Below are positions 1 through 9,124 of a DNA stretch of 64,000 nucleotides, piece after piece. The DNA is from Burkholderia sp. WSM2230 (lineage in GTDB: Bacteria > Pseudomonadota > Gammaproteobacteria > Burkholderiales > Burkholderiaceae). The stretch is from NCBI RefSeq assembly GCF_000472445.1, contig NZ_AXAJ01000009.1:62291-126290 (forward strand), written 5' to 3'. Position 1 is the first letter of the stretch, and every line of letters begins with the position of its first letter. The notes beneath the pieces were generated by a model that was not told the DNA's origin, searched no databases, and worked only from the letters and a program-made list of their open reading frames with translations. The position numbers and the translations under genes were made by a program.

Positions 1-55
1 AATCACCATATCTGTCACCTGCTCATCCTCCGCGTCGCGTTGATCCCCTGCGCCG

Positions 56-1360
56 TCACCGCACGGCGGCCACGGCGCCGAAGGTTTTCGTGCGCCGTTC
101 CATCGCTCGCGCCGACCATGCCGACAGCAGCGCCGACAAAACGACGTAGACACAAACGAACCACGGCTTGCCCCCGTTCATCCGCAAGAGCGCCGTGGCG
201 ATGATCGGCGTAAGGCCGCTCGCGAAGATGCCGGAGAACTGATACACGAACGAGATGCCGGTGTAGCGCACTTCCGGATCGAAGAGCTCGGCGAAAAGCG
301 CCGCCTCGGGCCCATAGACCATCGCATAGAAAACGCCGAACGGAATCACAATGGCAAGCCATATGGCGATCGTATTGCCCGCTTGAGCATTCATCAGCCA
401 GAACGCCGGCAGCACTGAAAGGCCGCAGATCAGCGAGCCCCAGCGGTACACGCGTGCACGCCCCATCAGGTCCGACATGCGGCCAAAGAGCGGAATGAAC
501 AGGCACATCACCATGGCGGCGATCATGACGCCGGTGAGCGCCTCTGTACGGCTCATCGAGAGACGTTGCGTGAGGTAGCCGATCATGAACACGGCGAAGA
601 TGTTGAAGAACACGCCGTCGATCCACCGCGCGCCCATGCCGAGCAGGACCGAGCTTCGATACCGCGTAATCATGTCGACGAACGGAATCTTCACATCGCG
701 GCGGCTACGCTTGAGCGCAAGAAATTCGGGCGTCTCCATGACCTTGAGGCGGATGTAGAGGCCGATCAGCACGAGCAGAAGCGAGGCCGCGAACGCAAGG
801 CGCCAGCCCCACGCGAGAAACGCCGCTTCAGGCAAGATTCGCGAAATGCCGGCCACTATTCCCGAGGCGAGACACAAACCAATCGAGAGGCCAATCTGCG
901 GCAGGCTCGCGTAGAGTCCGCGCCGGTTGGCGGGCGCATATTCGTATGCCATCAACACCGCGCCGCCCCATTCGCCGCCGAGTCCGATCCCCTGAAGCAC
1001 GCGCAGCGTGAGCAGCAGAATCGGCGCCCAGATGCCGATCTGCGCGAAGGTCGGGACGAAAGCCACGCCTGCTGTCGAGATCCCCATGATCACCAGCGTG
1101 CAGATCAGCGCGGACTTGCGTCCGACCTTGTCTCCGAAGTGACCAAAGATCACCCCGCCCAGCGGTCGCGTGATAAAGCCGACGGCGAATGTGCCGTACG
1201 CGAGCATTGTCGAGACGAGCGGGTCATGCGCGGGGAAATAGAGTTTGTTGAACACAATGCCCGCAACCACGCCGTACAGGAAAAAGTCGTACCACTCGAC
1301 CGTCGCTCCAATCACACTCGCAAATGCAACGCGACGTACGACCCGCTTATCGATTGCCAT
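56..1360 (-). CDS. MFS transporter, metabolite:H+ symporter (MHS) type
   Basis: Predicted inner-membrane symporter of 434 residues with about 12 hydrophobic segments. The MFS motif GHFGDKVGRKS lies at residues 73-83, and the N-terminal VEWYDFFLYG is typical of the MHS (ShiA/ProP/KgtP-like) branch. I chose ATG at 1360 because it is preceded by GGAGG at a good spacing; the open frame runs 53 codons further upstream with no comparable ribosome site. It lies downstream of the GMC oxidoreductase on the same strand, so it may import that enzyme's substrate. The substrate cannot be read from sequence. Confidence 0.85.
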   Translation of the reverse strand: MAIDKRVVRRVAFASVIGATVEWYDFFLYGVVAGIVFNKLYFPAHDPLVSTMLAYGTFAVGFITRPLGGVIFGHFGDKVGRKSALICTLVIMGISTAGVAFVPTFAQIGIWAPILLLTLRVLQGIGLGGEWGGAVLMAYEYAPANRRGLYASLPQIGLSIGLCLASGIVAGISRILPEAAFLAWGWRLAFAASLLLVLIGLYIRLKVMETPEFLALKRSRRDVKIPFVDMITRYRSSVLLGMGARWIDGVFFNIFAVFMIGYLTQRLSMSRTEALTGVMIAAMVMCLFIPLFGRMSDLMGRARVYRWGSLICGLSVLPAFWLMNAQAGNTIAIWLAIVIPFGVFYAMVYGPEAALFAELFDPEVRYTGISFVYQFSGIFASGLTPIIATALLRMNGGKPWFVCVYVVLSALLSAWSARAMERRTKTFGAVAAVR

Positions 1361-1525
1361 AGATCCTCCATCCATGGATGGCCGTGCGGCGTCCCACACG
1401 CCACGCGTCCGAAGCCCCTGTCTGTCTCCTCCGGGGCGCGAATTTCGCCGCCTGCCGCCGCTTTTACCGACTGCTAATGCGGCTAACGAGGCAACGCCGT
1501 TTTCACTTACCGCCGTCAATGCCCT

Positions 1526-3202
1526 TCATTGGTTTTCCGCTACGGCACTAGCCGCGACGCCTGTCGGGCGCACATCCGAGACCCGTCGATCATCCGCGAG
1601 AGCGTCCTCGAGAATCATCGCGGAAGCTTTTTCAGCGACCATCACAATCGGCACGTTGGTATTGCCCGAAACGAGCGTCGGCATGATCGAGCAGTCGACC
1701 ACGCGCAGCCGCTGCGTGCCATACACGCGCAATCGTTCGTCGACCACAGCGCGCGGGTCGCTCGCCACACCCATCTTCGCGGTGCCGGATGGATGAAAGA
1801 TCGTCTGGCCGTATTGGCGGCAAAAATGCAGCAGTTCGTCGTCGGTTTGCGCGTCCGCGCCCGGACGGACCTCGCGCTTCATCAGCGATGCAATGGGTTC
1901 CATGGCCGCCACCCGGCGCGCGAAACGCACACCGGCAACCGTCGTGCGGCGATCGAGATCGGTCGCGAGATAGTTCGGCTGGATGGATGGCGCATCGCGC
2001 ATGTCGCCGCTGCGAATCCGCACGACGCCGCGCGATTCAGGCCGCAACTGGCAGATCGAATACGTGCAGCCAGGAAAGTCGTGGACATCGCCGCCGGCGG
2101 TGTCGGCTGAAAGTGTCGAGAAGTGAAACTGGATGTCCGGCGTTTTCGCTTCGTCCGGCAATGCGCGGCAGAACATGCCCCCCTGGTTGATGCCGACCGC
2201 AAGCGGTCCTTCGCGAAACAGCGCCCATTGAAGGCCCATCTTCGCGCGCCCGGTCCACGAGTGCAGCAGATCGTTGGTTGTAATCGGGCGCGTCACCTCA
2301 TAAGTCAGGCGTACTTGCAGATGGTCCTGCAGGTTTTCCCCGACACCTGGGCGGTCAGCGACCACGGAAATACCGAGCGCAGTGAGCAGATCCGCGGGCC
2401 CCACGCCCGAGACCTGCAGCAATTGCGGCGACTGCAGCGCGCCCGCGGTAAGCACTACCTCGCGATTCGCGCGCACTTCCCTCACCTCGCCGTGCTGCAC
2501 GTAGCGCACGCCGGTCGCACGCGTGCCCTCGAACAGGATTTTCGCGGCCAGCGCATCCGTTTCAACACAAAGATTAGAGCGGCGGCGCGCGGGCTTCAGA
2601 TAAGCCGCGGCCGTCGAACAGCGCCAACCGTGCCGGGTCGTCAACTGGTAATAGCCGACGCCTTCCTGATCGCCCTGATTGAAGTCGTCGACGATTGGCA
2701 CACCCAGGCGATTTGACGCCGCAATGAACGCATCGACGAGTTCGTGCCGCTGCTTGATCGTGGACGCCCAGAGCGGCCCGCCAACGCCGCGTGTCGGCGA
2801 CGCACCGAGCTCGTTGTGTTCGAGCCGCCGGAAATATGGCAAGCACTCCTTCCAGCTCCAGCCGCGATTGCCAAGTGCGGCCCAGTGGTCGTAGTCCTCC
2901 TTCTGCCCGCGAACGTAGATGAGTCCGTTGATAGCACTGCACCCTCCGAGCGTGCGCCCGCGTGGCCAATAAAGCTTGCGACCGAGCATGTTCGGGTCGG
3001 GCTCGGTATAAAAGCGCCAGTTGTAGACCGGATGGAACATGGTCTTGCCGTAACCGATCGGAATATGGATCCAAAGGTAACGGTCAGGCGGCCCGGCTTC
3101 GAGCAGACACACAGAGTAGCGTCCGCCTTCGGAGAGGCGGTTGGCAAGCACACAGCCGGCCGATCCCGCGCCGACGATGACGTAGTCGAAGCTCTGTGTC
3201 AT
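1526..3202 (-). CDS. GMC-family FAD-dependent oxidoreductase (choline dehydrogenase-like)
   Basis: Predicted flavoprotein of 558 residues, the usual GMC length. The FAD-binding motif VGAGSAG is at about residues 10-16. The GMC signature PRGRTLGGCSAINGL starts near residue 79. The C-terminal catalytic block has HPSGTAKMG (His near residue 469) followed by SGNTNVP. Family members oxidise primary alcohols or polyols to aldehydes. It is divergent from an IclR regulator and followed by an MHS transporter, which suggests a small inducible catabolic unit for an alcohol substrate. The exact substrate (choline, polyethylene glycol, aryl alcohol or other) is not decidable here. Confidence 0.88.
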   Translation of the reverse strand: MTQSFDYVIVGAGSAGCVLANRLSEGGRYSVCLLEAGPPDRYLWIHIPIGYGKTMFHPVYNWRFYTEPDPNMLGRKLYWPRGRTLGGCSAINGLIYVRGQKEDYDHWAALGNRGWSWKECLPYFRRLEHNELGASPTRGVGGPLWASTIKQRHELVDAFIAASNRLGVPIVDDFNQGDQEGVGYYQLTTRHGWRCSTAAAYLKPARRRSNLCVETDALAAKILFEGTRATGVRYVQHGEVREVRANREVVLTAGALQSPQLLQVSGVGPADLLTALGISVVADRPGVGENLQDHLQVRLTYEVTRPITTNDLLHSWTGRAKMGLQWALFREGPLAVGINQGGMFCRALPDEAKTPDIQFHFSTLSADTAGGDVHDFPGCTYSICQLRPESRGVVRIRSGDMRDAPSIQPNYLATDLDRRTTVAGVRFARRVAAMEPIASLMKREVRPGADAQTDDELLHFCRQYGQTIFHPSGTAKMGVASDPRAVVDERLRVYGTQRLRVVDCSIMPTLVSGNTNVPIVMVAEKASAMILEDALADDRRVSDVRPTGVAASAVAENQ

Positions 3203-3440
3203 GGGTGATGTTCCGTCGTGAATGCGTTTTACTCTGCTTGTGCGGATATAAAAACCGGTAGGTTTCGTCCTAATTTATTGGAGCCCCGTTTGCGCTTCAA
3301 GGCATTCCGGTTAGGATTGAGCAATCCGGTACGAAAACCAGTTTTTTTGTTTCACTTTCGCCGCGAGCCGCAGACGCCCATTCGGGTTGCTACCGATCCC
3401 GCTGGCGATGCGCTCACCTTCATCCGTCGCAACAAAGACC
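3203..3440. promoter_or_regulatory. divergent promoter region between GMC gene and iclR
   Basis: This AT-richer stretch separates the divergent GMC (minus) and IclR (plus) genes. Two small inverted repeats are visible: AAACC-GGTA-GGTTT at 3252-3265 and AAAAC-CA-GTTTT at 3334-3345. Either could be an operator for the adjacent IclR-type regulator. The assignment is inferred from position only. Confidence 0.35.
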
Positions 3441-4265
3441 ATGAGAGACACCCCGCGCCCCCGCTCCCTTTCCCCTGGTTCCGGCGACGACACGCGCGTG
3501 TTGCGCGCTTTGAACGTGCTGGAACAACTCGCGGCTGCGGGACAGCCGTTCTCGCTGTCCCAGTTGTCCTCTCGTCTGCAGATTCCCAAAGCGACGCTGA
3601 TGCGCCTGATCGAATCGCTCGAAGCAAGGGGTTATGTCACGCACATGCCGGACTCGCGCGGCGCCGATCGCGGGATCGCACTCGGTCCACGCGCTGCGCA
3701 ACTCGCGCTCGCCACGCTCGCAAACAACACGTTTACGCGGGCGTGCCGCTCGCTGCTGCGCACGCTCGTGGATGCACTCGGCGAGACCTGCAACCTCACC
3801 GTTCTCGACGGCGATACGGTGCTCTATGTAGAGCGCGTCGAGACCAGCGAGCCATTACGGTTGCACATGCAGCCGGGCACGCGCGTACCGCTGCACTGCA
3901 CCGCCAGCGGCAAGCTCTTTCTGTCGCACATGGCGCCGGCCGAGCGTGGGCCGACCATCAGGCGCTTGCAGCTCAAGTCGATGACCTATCGCACATTGAC
4001 CGATCCCGATCTGCTGGAAGCCGAACTCGACCGCCTCGCGACGCGCGGCATCGGCGTCGACAACGAGGAGTTCGTGCGCGGCATGGTCGCCGTGGCCGTT
4101 CCGGTGCGCAACGCAGAAGACGGCCACGTGCTCGCAGCCCTCGCAGTGCATGCCCCCACCGCGCGTGCGAATCTGGAGGATCTGCTCAAAGCGGTGCCGA
4201 AGTTAAAGGAAACAGCGGTTCGCATCGGCCCCCTGCTGCAGTCCAGAAGGACAGAGCAAAAGTAG
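3441..4265 (+). CDS. IclR-family transcriptional regulator
   Basis: Predicted regulator of 274 residues from ATG 3441; the frame stays open 18 codons upstream but the sequence there is not family-like. An N-terminal winged helix (about residues 15-75, with LSSRLQIPKATLMRLIESLE as the recognition region) precedes the IclR effector domain, which includes the typical HCTASGKLFLSHM block. It is divergent from the GMC oxidoreductase and MHS transporter genes, so local control of those genes is the likely role. The ribosome site is weak. Confidence 0.88.
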   Translation: MRDTPRPRSLSPGSGDDTRVLRALNVLEQLAAAGQPFSLSQLSSRLQIPKATLMRLIESLEARGYVTHMPDSRGADRGIALGPRAAQLALATLANNTFTRACRSLLRTLVDALGETCNLTVLDGDTVLYVERVETSEPLRLHMQPGTRVPLHCTASGKLFLSHMAPAERGPTIRRLQLKSMTYRTLTDPDLLEAELDRLATRGIGVDNEEFVRGMVAVAVPVRNAEDGHVLAALAVHAPTARANLEDLLKAVPKLKETAVRIGPLLQSRRTEQK

Positions 4266-4361
4266 CGACGTGTGCAGCGGACCTCCGTTGCAACAAGCGC
4301 TCGTTTTTAGAAGACGCTTGCGAGCACCGCTGCACCGCGAACCGGATGCACTACACGGACT

Positions 4362-5792
4362 TCACCGGAGATGAGCGGTGTATTCCACGAGTTCTGTTTC
4401 AGCAACGTTCTTGCGGCGCGTACGTGCTCGCCATGCGTACGCCACGAGTAGCACGCCAAGGCTCACGACGCCAAGCCACAGCGGCGTGCGTTGATCCGGA
4501 ATGAACGCCATCGCGACCAGAATGCCGACCATGCCGACGATCGCAAACCATGTCAGATACGGGTAGCACCACATCCGGACTTTCAGTTTTTCCGGCGCTT
4601 CGCGCTCGAGCCGGGCGCGCAGCTTCAGTTGCGACAGCGCGATCAGCACATAGACGAAGATGGCCACCGTGCCATATGAATTGACGAGGAAGGCGAAGAC
4701 CGTGTCCGGCGACACATACGACATGACGACCGATACATATCCGAACAAGGTGCCGATCAGAATGGCCCGAACAGGTACGCCGCGACGGTTGACCTTTGCG
4801 AGGATCGCAGGCGCGTCGCCGTGGCGCGTGAGCGCGAAAATCATCCGCGAAGCTGCATAGAGGCCCGAGTTGAGTGCCGACAGCACCGCCGTCAGCACGA
4901 TCGCGTTCATGACGTTTGCGGCGGCAGGAATGCCCATCGCGTCGAGCGCGCTGACATACGGCGTGGCCATTTTCGGAGAGTCCCACGGTACGAGCGCAAC
5001 TACGAGAAGGATCGAACCCACGTAGAAAAACAGGACCCGCGTAATCACCGAATTGGTGGCTTTGGCCACCGCCTTGAGCGGCTCATGGGCTTCGGCTGCC
5101 GCGATGGTGACGATCTCCGCACCGAAGTAAAACCCGGTCGCAGCGACGGCACCGCTCAATACCGGGCCGATCCCTTTCGGCATGAGCCCGCCGTGCGACA
5201 GCAAGGTGGGAATCACAGCCGTCGTGTGCATCGACGCAGGCCAGAGGCCCAGCACATACAGCCCGCCAAGAAACAGAAACACGATGATCGCGGCAACCTT
5301 GATGGAGGCAAACCAGAATTCGAATTCCCCGTAGCTGCCTACCGAGATCAGATTGGTCGCGGTCAACACTACCAGCAGCACCAGACTGATCACCCATGCA
5401 GGCGTATCCGGCAGCCAGAACTGCACGAGTTTCGCGCCGGCCACCGCCTCTACCGCAACGACGATCACCCAGAAATACCAGTACATCCAGCCGGTGAGGA
5501 ATCCTGCAAGCTTGCCGGGTCCGCGCCTGCCGGCGAACGCGAGGCGCGCGTATTCGTAAAACGAGCCTACTGCGGGCATCGCACACGCCATTTCTCCGAG
5601 CATGCGCATGACCAGCACAATCAGGCCGCCGGTAATCAGAAACGACAACACTGCAGCCGGACCAGCCTGCTGAACCACGACGCCACTGCCGACAAAGAGC
5701 CCCGCGCCGATCACGCCGCCTAGCGCAATCATCGTCATGTGGCGCTGCTTGAGCCCGGTCTTCAGTTCACTTTTGTTTATCGATGTTTGCAT
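4362..5792 (-). CDS. amino-acid permease, GabP-like (AAT family)
   Basis: Predicted 12-helix APC-superfamily permease of 476 residues, the family's normal length. The N-terminal motif GGVIGAGLFVGSG (residues 25-37) and the segment GEMACAMPAVGSFYEYA are typical of the amino-acid transporter branch that includes GABA permease. ATG 5792 has a strong GGAGGTGAC ribosome site. The next gene upstream on the same strand encodes a PuuB-like FAD oxidase, suggesting uptake and oxidation of GABA, a polyamine or a related amine. It is convergent with iclR. Confidence 0.85.
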   Translation of the reverse strand: MQTSINKSELKTGLKQRHMTMIALGGVIGAGLFVGSGVVVQQAGPAAVLSFLITGGLIVLVMRMLGEMACAMPAVGSFYEYARLAFAGRRGPGKLAGFLTGWMYWYFWVIVVAVEAVAGAKLVQFWLPDTPAWVISLVLLVVLTATNLISVGSYGEFEFWFASIKVAAIIVFLFLGGLYVLGLWPASMHTTAVIPTLLSHGGLMPKGIGPVLSGAVAATGFYFGAEIVTIAAAEAHEPLKAVAKATNSVITRVLFFYVGSILLVVALVPWDSPKMATPYVSALDAMGIPAAANVMNAIVLTAVLSALNSGLYAASRMIFALTRHGDAPAILAKVNRRGVPVRAILIGTLFGYVSVVMSYVSPDTVFAFLVNSYGTVAIFVYVLIALSQLKLRARLEREAPEKLKVRMWCYPYLTWFAIVGMVGILVAMAFIPDQRTPLWLGVVSLGVLLVAYAWRARTRRKNVAETELVEYTAHLR

Positions 5793-6020
5793 GTCACCTC
5801 CATATCCTGTTTACTCAGGCGCCGTCCGTGCGTTTTGCGTGTGGCGTGGCTGCACTCGAGCGCCGTCAATCCGGATAGAGCGAATGCGCTTGCACGCTTC
5901 GCTTCATGTTGTATCTTCGGATTACTGAACGTGTGCGCTGGCCTGTCTTCACGATACGAGGTGCGTCTTGCGTTCAGTTCCCGGTTGCATACCGCGTACG
6001 GCGCGGCACGCACATTGCGC

Positions 6021-7436
6021 TCACGGCTTCTCGTCGCGCCGGAAGTACAGTTGATAGAGCATCCGTTGCCCGATTCGACGGAACGGAGCAAATGGGTGGC
6101 CCGGCAAAGGTGAGGTAAAAATCGGCAGCGTCTGCTTCGCGCCTTTTCCGGCTATGCGTTCAGCGAGCCGGCGGCCCGCCTGCTGCGAATACGACACGCC
6201 GTTGCCGCCATAGCCCAGTGCGTAATATACGGACTGCCTGGGATCGGGCTGGAAAACGCGCGGCATCATGTCGTGGCTCACATCCACCCAGCCCCACCAT
6301 GAATAGTCGATCGTCACACCGCGCAATGCCGGGAACTTACGGCACATTCCCTCCACCAGCAGTTCGTGATGGCGGGCGTGCGGCGCATCCGCACCGGTAA
6401 TCGCGCTGCGGCTGCCGATCTGCAACCGGTTATCCGGCAAGAAGCGATAGTAGAACCGCAACGTGCGAGTGTCGGTTAGAACCTGCGTCGTGCGAAAGTT
6501 GCACGCGGCGATTTCCTGCTGCGTGAGCGGGCGCGTCACCATCGAATTGGACAGGATCGGCATCACGCGGCTAGTCAGCGAAGGATGCAGGTTCTGGGCC
6601 GTATAAGCGCCGGTTGCGATGCCTACAGCCCGGGCCCGCACGATGCCACCGGGCGTACGCAGATGATGAACGCCGTTAATCGTTTCCCAGCCGATCACCG
6701 GGCTCGATGGATGCACTTTGGCGCCTGCTTCGCGTGCCAGCCGCAGATAACCGAACGCGAGCTTCAGCGCATGGATTCCGATGCCCTCGGGTTCATGGAG
6801 CGCGCCGGCGGCTTCGGAATCGTTGACGAACTCGCGGCGAAACGTGGCCTGATCGTAAAGCTCGGACGGGTAACCGAACACGTCTTTCCAGACTTTGGCT
6901 TCAGCGGCGAGTTTCGCCATGATGCGCGGGCGGTGCGCGATCAGAAAGTGCCCGCCCGGCTGCGGATCGCAATCGATTTCCGCGACCAGCGCCTTGAAAT
7001 TGTGGAACCCCTCCTGAATCTCGTCATGCATCTTCAGCGCGACGTCTTTGCCCCAGCGCTCGATCCATTGTGAGCGCGACAGGCGTCCCGACGCATTCTG
7101 GCCTTGCCCGCCATTGCGGCTGCTGCAGCCCCAACTGGTTTTGTTGGCCTCCAGAACGACGGCCTTGATGCCGTGCTCGCGTGCGAGGCACAGCGCCGTG
7201 GCGAGGCCGGTATAGCCTGCGCCGATGATCGCCACGTCCACGTCGATATCTTTGGTGATGGGCCCATCGTCCGGCGGCGGAGTACCGGCGGTCGCCACCC
7301 AGTAGGTCGGCGCGTACTGTCTGCCGTGCCCGGGTCCTGGCGACACCAGCGGGTCGTAGGTCGGGTCATATTGTGTGGCGCTGTCCCGTCCCGCAGACAA
7401 GCCGTCGCCGACCCGTGTAATGACACTGTGTTCCAT
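6021..7436 (-). CDS. FAD-dependent oxidoreductase, PuuB-like (DAO family)
   Basis: Predicted flavoenzyme of 471 residues. After an N-terminal arm of about 65 residues comes the dinucleotide-binding motif AIIGAGYTGLATALCLA, then GCSSRNGGQ, characteristic of gamma-glutamylputrescine oxidase-like DAO proteins. The C-terminus carries the FAD-contacting GYGGNGVSYS. ATG 7436 is preceded by GAGGAG. Such enzymes oxidise primary or secondary amines with release of ammonia and peroxide. With a GABA-permease-like gene downstream and an NTF2-fold gene upstream on the same strand, an amine catabolic unit is likely. Substrate unknown. Confidence 0.82.
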   Translation of the reverse strand: MEHSVITRVGDGLSAGRDSATQYDPTYDPLVSPGPGHGRQYAPTYWVATAGTPPPDDGPITKDIDVDVAIIGAGYTGLATALCLAREHGIKAVVLEANKTSWGCSSRNGGQGQNASGRLSRSQWIERWGKDVALKMHDEIQEGFHNFKALVAEIDCDPQPGGHFLIAHRPRIMAKLAAEAKVWKDVFGYPSELYDQATFRREFVNDSEAAGALHEPEGIGIHALKLAFGYLRLAREAGAKVHPSSPVIGWETINGVHHLRTPGGIVRARAVGIATGAYTAQNLHPSLTSRVMPILSNSMVTRPLTQQEIAACNFRTTQVLTDTRTLRFYYRFLPDNRLQIGSRSAITGADAPHARHHELLVEGMCRKFPALRGVTIDYSWWGWVDVSHDMMPRVFQPDPRQSVYYALGYGGNGVSYSQQAGRRLAERIAGKGAKQTLPIFTSPLPGHPFAPFRRIGQRMLYQLYFRRDEKP

Positions 7437-7455
7437 GCGAAGCTCCTCGTCAGTA

Positions 7456-7860
7456 TCAAACGTTCTGCTTCGGACGTTCCTTGCGAAAAGCGCGCTTGAC
7501 CGCGATCAGCCCATCGCGAAACTCGAAGAGATCGCAACCTTCCGCCTCGATGCGCCAGCCTTCCGCATGCGTGCCGGTGAACACCCACTCCGAGACACCG
7601 CGCTCGCCGGCGACATAGTGGCGACCTTTGCCCCAATGCGCATCCGGGAAGGTCTTGAACACCCCTTCGAATGCTGCGCGTACCGCATCACGGCCGACGA
7701 AGCGCGTGCCATGTACTTCGCTTCCGCCGGCGGCATCGAACACGCAGTCTTCGGTCATGAAATTCATTAGCGCGTCGGCGTCGTGGCGGTTGAATGCGTC
7801 GGAAAATGCAGCGAGCGTCTGCGCGGTAACCATAGGGGCGGACGTTTGTATTGCGGTCAT
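7456..7860 (-). CDS. NTF2-like / SnoaL-type small protein
   Basis: Small protein of 134 residues with the nuclear-transport-factor-2 fold pattern: an initial helix (FSDAFNRHDADALMNFMTEDC), the GxxxVRAAFEG segment and a C-terminal beta-rich part ending in WRIEAEG. Members are isomerases, dehydratases or accessory proteins. ATG 7860 was chosen because of the AGGAGAC site just upstream; a much longer open frame exists but its N-terminal part looks non-coding and lies in the divergent promoter region. It is 19 nt upstream of the PuuB-like gene and probably cotranscribed. Confidence 0.75.
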   Translation of the reverse strand: MTAIQTSAPMVTAQTLAAFSDAFNRHDADALMNFMTEDCVFDAAGGSEVHGTRFVGRDAVRAAFEGVFKTFPDAHWGKGRHYVAGERGVSEWVFTGTHAEGWRIEAEGCDLFEFRDGLIAVKRAFRKERPKQNV

Positions 7861-8143
7861 GCCTGTCTCCTGCTCAATGATTTTGTGGCGGTCTTGTGAC
7901 GTCGCCCGAGCGGCGTCCTTTCGAGCAAAGTCTAGATTTTGCGATCCCTCCCCGGTAGGGCCAGTGCGCCGCTTTCGCCTGGTGCAGCATGATGAGTCCG
8001 GATCGCGCGAGCCACCGCTGATCACATCAATCAACAAATTGATCGATTTGCGCAAATTGCCCCGACCAGATACACTCAAAACTGATCGTTTCAATCAAAT
8101 CAGTGACCGATCCAATCAAGGTCCGATCAAAATGGAGACTGGC
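7861..8143. promoter_or_regulatory. divergent control region of the D-threonate operon with repeated AATCAA motifs
   Basis: This region separates the NTF2-like gene from the KdgT-like permease. It contains a perfect 12-bp palindrome ATTTGCGCAAAT at 8046-8057. Hexamers AATCAA or GATCAA occur at 8029, 8093, 8114 and 8125, the last two just before the permease start. Repeated short motifs of this sort suit a DeoR-family operator, and a DeoR gene ends the downstream operon. The link is inferred. Confidence 0.4.
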
Positions 8144-9124
8144 ATGGCCCAAATACACATCAAGCGCGGCATCGAGCGCGTACCCGGCGGCATGATGATC
8201 GTCCCGCTGCTGCTAGGCGCGCTCGTCGCGACCTTTCTGCCGGGCATGCCGAAGTTCTTCGGCTCATTCACCAATGCGCTTTTCACCGGCGCGCTGCCGA
8301 TTCTCGCGGTCTTCTACGTCTGCATGGGTGCGAGCATCGACGTCAAGGCAACGCCCTATCTGCTGAAAAAGGGCGGCGCGCTGTTCGCCACCAAGGTGGG
8401 CGCGGCGATCGTCGTCGGCGTGGTGCTCGGACATTTCCTCGGGGAGCAGCCGATTTCGTCGGGACTCTTTACCGGCCTGTCGACCCTCGCCGTCGTCGCG
8501 GCGATGAACGACACCAACGGCGGGCTCTATATGGCGTTGATGGGCCAGTACGGCCGCTCGGAAGACGTGGGCGCCTATACCATCATGTCGCTCGAATCGG
8601 GACCGTTTCTAACCATGGTGACGCTGGGCGTTGCGGGTCTGTCCGCCTTTCCGTGGCCCACGCTGGTCGGCAGCATTCTGCCGCTGGTTTTCGGCATGCT
8701 GCTCGGCAACCTGGACCGCGAAATGCGCGCGTTCCTCGGCAAAGCAGTACCGGTGATGATTCCGTTCTTCGCGCTGGCGCTCGGCGCGAGTCTTGATCTG
8801 CACAAGGTGTGGCAGGCCGGCATTCTCGGCATCGGACTGGGTATCGCAGTCGTGATCATTACCGGCATTCCCCTTTATTTCGCTGACCGCCTGACGGGCG
8901 GCACCGGAGTCGCAGGCGCCGCCGCGGCGAATACGGCGGGCAATGCAGCTGCCGTGCCGGCGTTGATCGCCGCGGCGAACCCGGTCTACGCGGAAGCCGC
9001 GAAAAGCGCGACGCTGCTGGTCGCCTCCTGCGTGGTGGTGACCGCGATCCTTTCGCCGCTGCTCACGGCAGCCGTCGCCAAACGCGTGCAGGTACGCCGC
9101 GAAGCAGCGGAACTGGCGCGATGA
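8144..9124 (+). CDS. 2-keto-3-deoxygluconate permease-family transporter (KdgT-like)
   Basis: Predicted inner-membrane carrier of 326 residues, matching the compact KdgT family, with about 10 hydrophobic helices, ATVEFLP-like N-terminal spacing and a conserved AAMNDTNGGLYMALMGQYG segment. I placed the start at ATG 8144, which has GGAG seven bases upstream; an in-frame ATG lies at 8132. Its stop overlaps the dtnK start (ATGA), showing translational coupling. In this context it probably imports D-threonate or a related four-carbon acid sugar, not ketodeoxygluconate itself. Confidence 0.85.
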   Translation: MAQIHIKRGIERVPGGMMIVPLLLGALVATFLPGMPKFFGSFTNALFTGALPILAVFYVCMGASIDVKATPYLLKKGGALFATKVGAAIVVGVVLGHFLGEQPISSGLFTGLSTLAVVAAMNDTNGGLYMALMGQYGRSEDVGAYTIMSLESGPFLTMVTLGVAGLSAFPWPTLVGSILPLVFGMLLGNLDREMRAFLGKAVPVMIPFFALALGASLDLHKVWQAGILGIGLGIAVVIITGIPLYFADRLTGGTGVAGAAAANTAGNAAAVPALIAAANPVYAEAAKSATLLVASCVVVTAILSPLLTAAVAKRVQVRREAAELAR